Made by a program: the position numbers and the translations under genes
Part shown: positions 51,801-58,655 of the stretch, in pieces
How the letters are laid out: every line of letters begins with the position of its first letter
How positions within the stretch are numbered: the stretch's first letter is position 1
Notes under the pieces: model-generated
What the model was told of the DNA's origin: nothing
The model's input: only the letters and a program-made list of their open reading frames with translations
Database searches by the model: none
DNA from: Oscillospiraceae bacterium
Lineage (GTDB): Bacteria > Bacillota > Clostridia > Oscillospirales > CAG-382
Reading direction: 5' to 3'
NCBI GenBank assembly: GCA_015063785.1
Contig: SVTM01000009.1
Location: forward strand, 1 to 64,000
DNA length: 64,000 nucleotides

Positions 51801-54800
51801 ACATTTTCAAGTTCAAAGATACCTGCATTGATTTCGATTGCGCTGAATCCGCCGTTATCGTTGTCAATTGTACCGTTGGAAATCTTAAGAGATTTAGGAG
51901 TGCAAGGAGCGATGTAGCCGTTCAGCGTCTTACCATTCAGGTCAAGAACTACAGTTGCGCCGTCGGGAATGGTCAGCGCGTTAGTAGTTACACTACGAAG
52001 AACCTTGATCTGATTGTCAGCCTGTGCAGCATTGACTGCAGACTGGAGATCGAAGTAAATTGCTTCGTCGATAGAAGCGACTGCGTCCACGATGGTAGGA
52101 GTTTCTCCGGTGGAAGTCTCAACCGTAACATTCTCAACGGTATTTGTACCCGTCAGAATGCTGGGTTCACCACCATAGAGATAACCAAGCCCGTTGTTCG
52201 CATAGCCGTCGCCATAAGCGCCTGTATAGGTCTTAATCGCTACATTCTTAGCAGACAGGTTTTCACCGGTACAGGGCTGTGTGCCATCATTGCTCGATGA
52301 CATACCAACAATGGAGCCCAGGCCGCCCGCTGCGGACTTGATGGTCAGACCCTCAACCACAGCGTTCTTGATCGTGCTGCCCTCGCCCAGGTAACCGATC
52401 ACACCGCCAGCGCACCAGAAAGTGGAGGAGATAGTGCCGTTAGTAGCCCTAACGGAAACATTGTTGAAATCGGAGTAGCCATGGCCGACAATGCCGCCGA
52501 TGTAGCCGCGTCCGGAAATCTCCACGGTACCGGTCACATGGATGTTTTCAAAGTCAGTGGTAGTTGCATTACCGACCAGGCCGCCCACATAGTTGGAATT
52601 ATTGGTGGACTTGACAGTAACGTTATGCAGGGTCAGATTCTTGATCACAGCCTGCTCGGATTCAATGAAGGATCCGGTATAAGCAAACAGGCCAAGGTAT
52701 TCGCCTGCCTGTTCAACATACAGGTTGGAGATGGTGTGGTCACCACCGTCGAAAATGCCCATAAAGGAACCGTGGTCCTTCTTTTCGCCGATGGGGTTCC
52801 AGTTAATGCTGGCCAGATCAATGTCAGCAGTCAGCTTGACATACTTGCCAAGGAACTGGTTGGAGCGATCAGACTGGACATTGTCCACAGTATCACGGAA
52901 ATAAATCAGTTCTTCCAGATTGTTGATCAAATAGGGATCTTCAGCAGTACCGGAACCGGTGAGACCGGTAACGATCTTCTTTACACCGCCGAGTTCTGCC
53001 CATACAACAGGGTTGATGCCATCAGCGTCGTTCATCTGTGCATCTGTTGTTGCAACAAGAGTATCGTCGATGTAAAGTTCAACATGTGTGGGCTGAGCAC
53101 CTGCGTTGGGATGTCCTTCTACCCATGTTGTTGTCCAATACTCATCGTTGGATGCGGGGTAGAAGAAGTTCCAAGTTATGGAATCCTGAGCACCGTCGAT
53201 GATATTGCCAACGTTGTTAAGTTCAGTTGTCGCAATAAGAGTTTCGCCGGAATACAGCTTGAGATAATAGCTTTCAGCTGCATTTGTGCTTTCAGACTGA
53301 CCCCATACACGAACATAGCCGTCAACTTCCTTTGTATAAGCAAGGGAGTTGCTGCCGGTAGGAGCTGCAGGAGCAGGAGTATATACTGTTGCATTAACTG
53401 TAGCAGTATCCGCCTTAGTGTAGGAAGCAGAAGCATCAGTCACATTGATACCGTAACGACCATCATCGCTATTCAGAGTAATAGCCACAACGGAATTGCC
53501 CTCAATGGAAAGGCTCTGGTTGGCTCTGAGATAGAAGCCTTCCTTTACACCTTCAGCGGTGATTTCCGAGTTGGTAACAGTGTAGGAACCGCCCAAAGCA
53601 AGGCGACCTTCAATGTTCTTTACATTGATGACAGAATTTTCAATGACAAACTCATCGTATGTACTGTTGCCGGCCAATACGGCGGTCAAAACAGTAGTTG
53701 CGTCATTTGCGATTGTGATTGTAGTGCCGTTTATCAGCTCGATATTTGCGCCGGTACCGCCGTTTGTACCGATAAGATAGTTGCCTTTGAAGCCTGTTGC
53801 AACAAGGTCAACATCATCAAGTACAAGTGTTTGACCCTGGAACATCCAAAGTACTGCGGTTCCGGAATCCTTAGTCTCATTGGGAGCAACCACGATAGTA
53901 CCATTCTTAAATGTTGTGGTACCAAAGTACAGATCGTACTCACTCAGTGTAAGAGTTTTGCCGTTAAGATTAATAACAGAAGCGTCAGTAATTGCACTCT
54001 GTCTGCTCAAAACGGGAGCTGCATCACTAAGAAGAACAATTTCATCGTCTTCTGTAGCTGCTGCGAATGCTTCTTCGAGTGTCGCGAACTCAACTTCGCC
54101 GATCTTGGCAATGTTAGTTACTGCAGGAGCTTTCTCTACTACAGTTTCTGTGCTAACATCCCACGCATATCCGTCAGCGATCCATTCTGCAGGAACTTCG
54201 CTGGGATATGTACCGCCGGAAATGCTGACAGTCTTACCGTCACCGGTATCCATGGGGAATGTCTTGAATTCACCATTCGTGATGGTAATGTTTGCTGAGT
54301 TAGGTGTGCTGATCATAGAGGTGGCGCCATTGGATTCAAACACGCCTCCATTGATCACCATATCGCCGTATACGACAGCGATAGCACCGTTACTGGTCTG
54401 CGGGAAGGTGAAATTGCCGCTGTTGACAGTCAGCTTTCCGCCGTCAGCTACATAGATTGCAGAACCCATGCTCATCGGCGAGGTGCTGACATTGACAACA
54501 GCATTGCCGTCGCCAATAAAGGTCAGCTCACCATTCACGGTGAAGGCATACGTAGGTGACCATGCAAAACCAGTAACAGACAGGGTCATAGTTTTACTAT
54601 TCAAGTCGATGGTAATATTCTTACCAGCTTCAACAGTTGCACCTGTTACAGTGACATCTGTCAGAAGCTTGATGGTTTTGCCATCAGCATTAGCCAGAGC
54701 ATCATAGAAGGACTCGTAGCCGGTGCCGTCAACCTCTGCGACATGGGTTTCAGTCTGTGTCTCAACGGCATCTTCAGCAAACACCATCGTCGGCATCATG

Positions 54801-54865
54801 CCAACAATCATCATAATGCTGAGAAGCACCGCCATGAGACGCTTAAAATTGAATTTCATGTGCAT
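42869..54865 (-). CDS. Giant (about 4000 aa) secreted beta-helix/GLUG-type surface protein
   Basis: Signal peptide MKFNFKRLMAVLLSIMMIVGMMPTMVFA; repeated 'AKIGDxxYxSIxEAIAAAQPGETVTILAGTYT' modules, right-handed beta-helix-like segments, GLUG-like 'GGLVGNATT...GGIVGHG'; start corrected to 54865. Confidence 0.88.
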   Translation of the reverse strand: MHMKFNFKRLMAVLLSIMMIVGMMPTMVFAEDAVETQTETHVAEVDGTGYESFYDALANADGKTIKLLTDVTVTGATVEAGKNITIDLNSKTMTLSVTGFAWSPTYAFTVNGELTFIGDGNAVVNVSTSPMSMGSAIYVADGGKLTVNSGNFTFPQTSNGAIAVVYGDMVINGGVFESNGATSMISTPNSANITITNGEFKTFPMDTGDGKTVSISGGTYPSEVPAEWIADGYAWDVSTETVVEKAPAVTNIAKIGEVEFATLEEAFAAATEDDEIVLLSDAAPVLSRQSAITDASVINLNGKTLTLSEYDLYFGTTTFKNGTIVVAPNETKDSGTAVLWMFQGQTLVLDDVDLVATGFKGNYLIGTNGGTGANIELINGTTITIANDATTVLTAVLAGNSTYDEFVIENSVINVKNIEGRLALGGSYTVTNSEITAEGVKEGFYLRANQSLSIEGNSVVAITLNSDDGRYGINVTDASASYTKADTATVNATVYTPAPAAPTGSNSLAYTKEVDGYVRVWGQSESTNAAESYYLKLYSGETLIATTELNNVGNIIDGAQDSITWNFFYPASNDEYWTTTWVEGHPNAGAQPTHVELYIDDTLVATTDAQMNDADGINPVVWAELGGVKKIVTGLTGSGTAEDPYLINNLEELIYFRDTVDNVQSDRSNQFLGKYVKLTADIDLASINWNPIGEKKDHGSFMGIFDGGDHTISNLYVEQAGEYLGLFAYTGSFIESEQAVIKNLTLHNVTVKSTNNSNYVGGLVGNATTTDFENIHVTGTVEISGRGYIGGIVGHGYSDFNNVSVRATNGTISSTFWCAGGVIGYLGEGSTIKNAVVEGLTIKSAAGGLGSIVGMSSSNDGTQPCTGENLSAKNVAIKTYTGAYGDGYANNGLGYLYGGEPSILTGTNTVENVTVETSTGETPTIVDAVASIDEAIYFDLQSAVNAAQADNQIKVLRSVTTNALTIPDGATVVLDLNGKTLNGYIAPCTPKSLKISNGTIDNDNGGFSAIEINAGIFELENVNVTSTRHGVRIDGAVTATINGGTYKIDATSGTRHAVNISGGADVTIMDGTFVGPKGTTMDSGSAVCVQAGAKATITGGDFSGGKNATLGVSGTMSITGGTFDQDPTAYVADGYKAVAADGGYTVVEDVIDVAELNGTKYTSLQEAINEAQPNDTIVLLENIDLAKTELQLLDGSHDTYFLVDGKTVTIDLNGKTISGEYTGTNIMLVGVFSTDNNGHLTLTGNGTVDVAATNTVYSLLANYEDGCTITVENGTYKLDKAKDSLAYTGGNEGIIINGGTFTLGNVGTGDNGSPWIFNAKGQGERHVVVTGGTYNADVFHQHYTWEVQYPENKSAIKNNGDGTWTVVDAVAYIGRDLDGYTRKTGYATLADAIAAAQPGETVTILAGTYTLPSMKAGITVVGETNDDGTPAVILEGTLGGTLENLTLKNLHIKGGNAQRWAYAKGDLVFENVTFEATSVYAIHFDGITEGANLTYKDCTIIGWVAMSGSPASCVFDGCTIMDNGTYGVIRTYFDATIKNCKFDVDGANTSDVYQDGIHSVSGAVVTVTNCTNANGKMIDLVNISGTSTVNLDGKIIRNVAKIGDTYYRSIADAINAAQANETVTLVSDVTLTETVHIAAGKVVTLDLNGKTVNYDPAVWEYGAAESGTALITVDFGGDLTIADSSDAKNGTLDASYSEAGWGNSKYDVYGAVMMTASGDNAENGTAKLTVNGGTLKGFFAAIAGNRNRDNTEITINGGYITTAISNSYSTAGIEHPMNGKLTVNGGIIEGMDGISFRSGTLLITDGTINGTAPETAFEDDGYWDNNFAACTGHALQIVNRANNEPTNETPTVSITGGTFNSAKTDAVGSYASVKGETPDKQIVGFISGGTFNTRIADAYCAEGYVPQDNGDGTWGVRVANYVAQIGEAKYETLAKAITAAQAKDTIVLLADITENVTVDKSLTIDGASHKYTGNISVSGNTTEAVVKNVNFVDYTETYAITTNRIKSITVENCTLNGYDGFLYANKSTPTVVVNKVTMNGGIYGIHWVYGTTATLEDVTMTGVTNGLLIQNYAGKTIELKNCNITSINIWERTGSSGVQTFKFEGANTVVALSNSQYAKYVLAAADATLTAPEGFTVTTPVEDSVVKYADGAYKVVRATAKIGDVCYASINEAIAAAQPGETVTIFAGAYTQNLNINKAITVVGETDADGNNLVNITGKLNITADGATVKNLNVNNGSSSAGYINAKDVLVENCNITGGNGFRSCYTTGTVTFKNSVITGATYGIHFDGSAGGNIVIENCVITGWTSFASTINKVTISDTEFAEGYYNQLRFYQDADLNNVEFNPNMNIDFGKNDVIATFDGCSVTDGSALTDVIYLPDIAEMGVDVVVNGTPVVVEAMIGDTAYLKLADAFAAAKDGDEVKIYAAGTYSLVGISGKDITITGAVDGVVFDNIGAFNMGSANVTFNNVTFDYYPNVNYTGLQHSGNLVYNNCTINGQVFLYGTSETFNKCTFNQNSADAYNVWTYGAGAVAFNECTFNSVGKSVLVYTESTSAFTDLTVAKTTFNASAPVDGKAAIEIDTSFSTGARITVDAATTVTGFGNGNVSGNSLWNNKKGSFGANNDITVVVNGETVLAPKNYVAQIGDIFYETIKEAIDAAQPGETVTILAGDYTTDIAVNKAIIVVGETDATGNLVNITGRVVVSSGATVKNLNVHNEKTGNYDCALCVNGKDIAIEGVKLTGYNGMRYCYAKGDITIKNSTINGSNFAVHFDGSTGGNIAFENCDITGWCSYASTFGNVSYTNCSIDQGNYAGHRYYNKNVSFIDCDFAEGFQIDLRASGSNVAITDDNMTVEEAKAMFKDPYYVANGNVTLNGNKITYVASAYTANGSKYFDSLQKAIDEVIEGGYITVRSDIVLTGSVNIPEGKRVEIGLGSFNITGTDNATGSFGLININPGADLTISGTGTIALTATNNRFFNAYSSVISNQRGKLTVDGVTIEHLGGTDMAYGIDNLTNGKGTYAETVIKGGTVKSTYRAIRQFLNGTEAQNILTVNGGTIEGANKSIWMQQANANANPGALTVKAEASLIGDVLLSAEAAATEYPVTLSLAAAALKNGSTVVTGNAGLPAGYILEENNGTWGVRVANYVAEVNGTKYESLEEAIGAAQAKDTIVLLADITEDVTVNKSLTIDGANFKYTGNISVSGTSTAAVVKNVNFVDGTGYAVTTNRIKSITVENCTVSNYGYGFLYANKSTPTVVVKNVTVNGGNYGFHWVYGTSATLENVKMTGVTYGLYIQNYAGKTVTLKNCNISSIGIWERTGYSGVQTFKFEGANTVGTLTNSQYAKYVLTAADATLTAPAGATVTTTVEGSVVKYADGKYVVVPAVAKIDEVGYETFAEALDAVQNGETITVLDVEGSEISTEIDFKKDIEFTITGTAPKYELPVVTFQNATVNIKDAEILIPELDARQNATINVIDSIVHDAGGNSIVKSYYNGAINISGTSTVYAMQVTTMGYITVSDTAKLIATWQTNVYGNGMITVEDTAEFNTAAMQLTGKDYSGRDNTDSDRVGKPAQITVDGATLIVGKAFSDGGADYSYNSSHGINIGTIAGKAAVLDIKNGAKVEIYMADGETANIGADGTVNVGGNLTVACRKADGIATLVNNGSVVLTDVASVVTANECGNVTTTVDDYEVAYAEGKYTLAKVELKEFFGTNLTLGNELDINFAFNTSYVDNTGYAVIVREYADDRADETITINLSDCTKSGNYYVIKYAGIAAKEMCDKVNVTIYDANDKQISVTKTDSIRDYILRNVDKEDIATSSTRTAEETRTLLIDMLNYGAAAQVKFNYNTADLANSTLTETQKAYATQTTPTCVDGRSITGNNADAYYGTQFVLESKISMQIAIKTSAISGGSADISFVDHYGVTQTVTINAADCTTSGSYTVFTIDKIVVADGRCDVTCVFKNAAGEEIVTVVDSLESYVARNATNNPWLYEIMKFSDAAYASLH

Positions 54866-54941
54866 TGAAACTCCTTTCAAAAAATTTTGCTTTTGGGTTT
54901 GGAATAAAAGGGTGTTTGGGGGGCTCTCGGATGTTTTTCAT
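54843..54941 (-). CDS. Possible 32-aa leader ORF MKNIREPPKHPFIPNPKAKFFERSFNAHEIQF overlapping the giant gene start
   Basis: ATG preceded by AAAGGAG; stop lies just inside the giant ORF (23-nt overlap). Confidence 0.3.
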   Translation of the reverse strand: MKNIREPPKHPFIPNPKAKFFERSFNAHEIQF

Positions 54942-55138
54942 AATGTAGCAACTCCTTTCTGTCCATACAAGAAATGTGTGGTTTTTGTTTTCTAATATTA
55001 CATCACAGTGTGAGTAACTTATAAATAAATAGGAAGATATTGTTTGATGAAAGGGCGATTTATTCACACACAGCTTACGGAAGCCTGAAAAATCTGCAAC
55101 ACCTTCGCTTTTCAAAATCGCTTTTGCTGCGACGCCGA

Positions 55139-55837
55139 TTACCACCGGAAAAACTCGTCGGCATATTGCAAAGCATCCTCTGCATTGCCGCCAAGCTTTT
55201 TCTTCAGCACACAGGCTGCCTCGTCCAAATTTGGCGGACGAGTGTCCATGTTGTGACAATCAGACACAAGAACAGCTCTGTATTCGGTTATAAGCCTGAT
55301 CGCACGGTTTCTTCCGCAAAGTTGCATCAAAGCTGCTGTGCTTACCTGGATGGGAAAGCCTGTTTCCAGCAATTGCTCGATGCGCGCCTTGGACTGAAAT
55401 CTGATATATCGATCCAAATGAGCGATCATCGGTGTGATTCCGCGCCGTCCTTCGATGGCATACAGCTGACGGAACATTTCGTCGTTCCACAAAGTCATGG
55501 GCGGCTCTACAAGCAGAAGCTTTGTCCCTGCATAACACAGCTGTTCAAGCTCTGCCCAATCTGCCATCCCCGGCACATATGCAACCTCTGCCGCAAGTAT
55601 CAGCTGCGGATGTTTTTTGTTTTCAAGATTTTCCTTTAGCTTGTCCCAGGATCTGTTACGACGTGCCAAAAAGTCAGATATATGCTCGCGGTTTCTATAA
55701 AAATGCGGAGTAAGCGCCACTGTGTTGACACCTTGCTTTTCCTCTGCATCAAGCATTGCCAGCGCGGTTTCTATATCCGGTGCACCGTCATCCATCCCGG
55801 GCAATATATGGGTGTGAAAATCATTCATCGGTTTCAT
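55139..55837 (-). CDS. CpsB/YwqE-type (PHP) tyrosine-protein phosphatase
   Basis: 'MNDFHTHILPGMDDGAPDIETALAML...LTPHFY...LAAEVAYVPGM'; start inferred at 55837. Confidence 0.92.
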   Translation of the reverse strand: MKPMNDFHTHILPGMDDGAPDIETALAMLDAEEKQGVNTVALTPHFYRNREHISDFLARRNRSWDKLKENLENKKHPQLILAAEVAYVPGMADWAELEQLCYAGTKLLLVEPPMTLWNDEMFRQLYAIEGRRGITPMIAHLDRYIRFQSKARIEQLLETGFPIQVSTAALMQLCGRNRAIRLITEYRAVLVSDCHNMDTRPPNLDEAACVLKKKLGGNAEDALQYADEFFRW

Positions 55838-56663
55838 GATTACTGTTATCAGGCGCCGACTCGCTGGGATCGGATTTTGTATGATGACCATAACCATAAC
55901 CATAGCCGTATCTGCCGTACTTGCTATAGCGATACTTGCCATAGCCACTGCCGGATTCGGAATTCATGCCATTGAAAACATAACCAAGAACCTTGGCCTT
56001 GGCATATTCCATCTGTTCCATGGCATGCATAACCGCTCCACGCTCGGACTGATCTGCCTTTACAACAAACAAAACGCCGTCTGTCAGAGGAGCCAAAACC
56101 ACAGAATCGATAACCAGATTTACCGGAGGAGTATCGATGATGATATAATCAAAATTTGATCTGAGCGCTGTTATCAACGTCTGCATTCTTCCGGATGCAA
56201 GAAGCTCGGAAGGATTGGGCGGGATATCGCCTGACAAAAGAACACTGATTCCCAGCGATTCGATCTTGTTTATGGTTACATTCAGATTTTTAAGATCCAT
56301 CAGCAGATTGCTGAGGCCAACATTGGTGCTGGCACCCAAAAGTCGATGTAACTTTGGACGGCGGAGGTCGCAGTCGATAATCAGCACCTTCGCTTCGGTT
56401 TGAGCAATTGAAATTGCCAGATTCAACGCAGTAAGGCTTTTGCCCTCGCTCTGCATGGCAGACATAACAATGATCACCTTGCAACCTTCGGTATCCGCAA
56501 GGGCAAAATTTACATTGGTACGAAGTGTCTTGTATGCTTCACGCAGATAAAAACCGCTTTTGGATGTCAGAATATGCTTTCTGTCCTCTGCGATGGTTGC
56601 GCGTTTCTTTGCATCGGATCTTTTTTTATTTGATTTTGTATGTTTACCAAACAGGCCGCTCAT
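55821..56663 (-). CDS. CpsD/CapB-type bacterial tyrosine kinase
   Basis: 'VIIVMSAMQSEGKSLTALNLA', 'VLIIDCDLRRPKLHRLL', Tyr-rich C-terminus GYGKYRYSKYGRYGYGYGYGHH. Confidence 0.94.
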   Translation of the reverse strand: MSGLFGKHTKSNKKRSDAKKRATIAEDRKHILTSKSGFYLREAYKTLRTNVNFALADTEGCKVIIVMSAMQSEGKSLTALNLAISIAQTEAKVLIIDCDLRRPKLHRLLGASTNVGLSNLLMDLKNLNVTINKIESLGISVLLSGDIPPNPSELLASGRMQTLITALRSNFDYIIIDTPPVNLVIDSVVLAPLTDGVLFVVKADQSERGAVMHAMEQMEYAKAKVLGYVFNGMNSESGSGYGKYRYSKYGRYGYGYGYGHHTKSDPSESAPDNSNHETDE

Positions 56664-57424
56664 TTATTCGACTCCTCCTCTCTTGTTGTGGTGTAATAGC
56701 CATAGCTGTTTTCAGAAGAAGTTATATCAAAATTCGGAATTCTGCCAAGAACAGGCAACGGATATAACATGGTCAGATCATTTTCGTTCTTGATGCGAGT
56801 GTCGCTTAGATAATGAAGTGTGAGAAGTATCACAGCAAGAAAAACTCCAAGAGCACCGCCAAGCAGGGTCATACGCTCGTAGCTGGGAGAATAACGCCCG
56901 GTGGGAACCTTGGCTGTGTCAACAACCTCTGCTGATGTTCCGTCGATGATTTGAGAGATTTCGCCGGGAGCCACGTCAGCCGCTGCGTTGGCAATACGAG
57001 CTGCTTCTTTTGGATCCTCGTGAAGTACGTAGATACAGAATATTTCTGTATCGTTAAGCTGCGAGGCTTTGATGGCTTTGTTGAGCTGGCCAACCGAATA
57101 CTCGCCATTCAGATTTTTCGAAATTTTTTCAAGCACGCGCTCGCTCTTTGCAATGCTGATGTAGGTATTAACCAAGCTTTTGGAGGCAGACAAGTCAGAG
57201 CTTGAAAGATATTCTTTGGTTTCGTCGCCTTTGTTATTGTTAACATAAATTGATATCTTGGCCTGATACATTGGCGTTACAAACCGATATGTAATGCCGA
57301 GCGCTATCGAAGCGCCGAGAATCATACATATCAGGATTACCCACCATCTGCGCAGATAAGCACGTAGCAACCCTTGCAAATCAATATCAATTCCACTGTT
57401 TCTTTCATTCAATGTTTCTTGCAT
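56660..57424 (-). CDS. Wzz/CpsC-type chain-length regulator
   Basis: 'IDLQGLLRAYLRRWWVILICMILGASIALGITY' TM1, second C-terminal TM, periplasmic domain. Confidence 0.9.
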   Translation of the reverse strand: MQETLNERNSGIDIDLQGLLRAYLRRWWVILICMILGASIALGITYRFVTPMYQAKISIYVNNNKGDETKEYLSSSDLSASKSLVNTYISIAKSERVLEKISKNLNGEYSVGQLNKAIKASQLNDTEIFCIYVLHEDPKEAARIANAAADVAPGEISQIIDGTSAEVVDTAKVPTGRYSPSYERMTLLGGALGVFLAVILLTLHYLSDTRIKNENDLTMLYPLPVLGRIPNFDITSSENSYGYYTTTREEESNK

Positions 57425-57917
57425 AATACGCCTTCCTTACTTCCAATCGGTGTCTGTTGTTTTTGCTATGTATTGCATCCATTTGCTCGTTGCAAAAAAG
57501 GTTTTATGGTGTGTTGCGACGAAAGTGAAATAAGGTCTTTTTTCGCAGCGTTTATCCCCTCGTGTCAACAAAGTGGTCACAATATATTTATTTTATCATA
57601 ACACAGAATCACAAAAAAATCAATACGCTCAAAGCGATTTGTTGAAAAAATAAGGCTCAATTCATTCAATTTTAACAATTTATTCATGTATCGTTTGTCA
57701 AGCGCTTTTCTCTTGCAATTGTTGTAACGAAGATGCTTAAAAAACGCCCCTATGTGTGACATTTTTCGCCGTGTGTACCTGCATTTCTGCCCTTAAGTCC
57801 ATTTTTGATTCACCTTCTTTCCAAGATCAGCTTTCTCTATATAACAACGACGTAAATACATATAAAATGGTCTTGGTTTTAAATTTGTCTTATCAATTAT
57901 TAAGACGGTTGTTAATA

Positions 57918-57959
57918 TACAAAAAAGCCCATCACTTTGCGTAGTGACAGGCTTTTTTT
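57918..57959. terminator. Intrinsic terminator-like hairpin upstream of the cps operon
   Basis: AAAAAAGCCCATCACTTTGCGTAGTGACAGGCTTTTTTT. Confidence 0.5.
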
Positions 57960-58210
57960 CAGCACATGAACCGTTATATGAAGCGTATATCGCTTGAATA
58001 TACACAATTTTTGTTTGCTAAACGTTCACCGTTTTTCATATTTGTCTATAAATGATTCACATTCCGGTTTCGAAATCTGTCAAACTTCGCACAGTATTCT
58101 TTGCAGTAATTGCTTCCTGTTTTCTGTGTTGTATCAATTGGTATGAAAATAATGTCTTTTGAAAAATCAAAGTCATCCTTTTTCACAAGGAAATACATGA
58201 ACTTTTCATC

Positions 58211-58272
58211 CAAAATAACAAAAAGAAAGACGCTTCGGACGTCTTTCTTTTTGTTGGTCTGAGTGGCGGGAC
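58211..58272. repeat. Partial duplicate of the tRNA-Pro 3' end plus its terminator hairpin (copy A)
   Basis: CAAAATAACAAAAAGAAAGACG..CTTCGGACGTCTTTCTTTTTGTTGGTCTGAGTGGCGGGAC matches 58390-58453 except for a 2-nt indel. Confidence 0.85.
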
Positions 58273-58435
58273 ACAGCTTGCTCCGCAATCTGCCTTGCTC
58301 GGCGCAAGCGCCTTCGCACCTTTTTGCTAAAAACAGCCATTCAGGCTGTTTTCTTCACGCAAAAAGCCCTCTTAGGGTTCAAGTCCCTGCAAAATAACAA
58401 AAAGAAAGACGCCCTTCGGACGTCTTTCTTTTTGT

Positions 58436-58511
58436 TGGTCTGAGTGGCGGGACTTGAACCCACGGCCTCTACCACCCCAAGGTAGCGCTCTACCACCTGA
58501 GCCACACCCAG
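58436..58511 (-). tRNA. tRNA-Pro(GGG), CCA encoded
   Basis: Cloverleaf on minus strand: acceptor CTGGGTG/CACTCAG, D-arm GCTCAGGTGGTAGAGC, anticodon arm CTACC-TTGGGGT-GGTAG, T-arm GTGGGTTCAAGTCCCGC, ACCA. Confidence 0.92.
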
Positions 58512-58655
58512 ATCTATTCAACGAATGATATTATATCATCTTGAAACCGATTTGTCAAGCCTTTTTTTGCTTTTTGTCAAAAAAATGTTTTATGCCCAAA
58601 AATCAAATGATTTACAGGGGAAAACTGTGCATTTTCCCCTGTAAAGACTTGTATT

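Noticed and set aside
42872-52300. Very long plus-strand ORFs (2129 aa and 977 aa) opposite the giant gene
   Set aside because: Low-complexity Cys/Ser/Val-rich antisense shadow translations produced by codon bias of the minus-strand gene; no start/SD or domain logic.
26300-58500. Prophage or transposon carrying the island
   Set aside because: No integrase, transposase or phage structural genes are visible; only indirect boundary clues.
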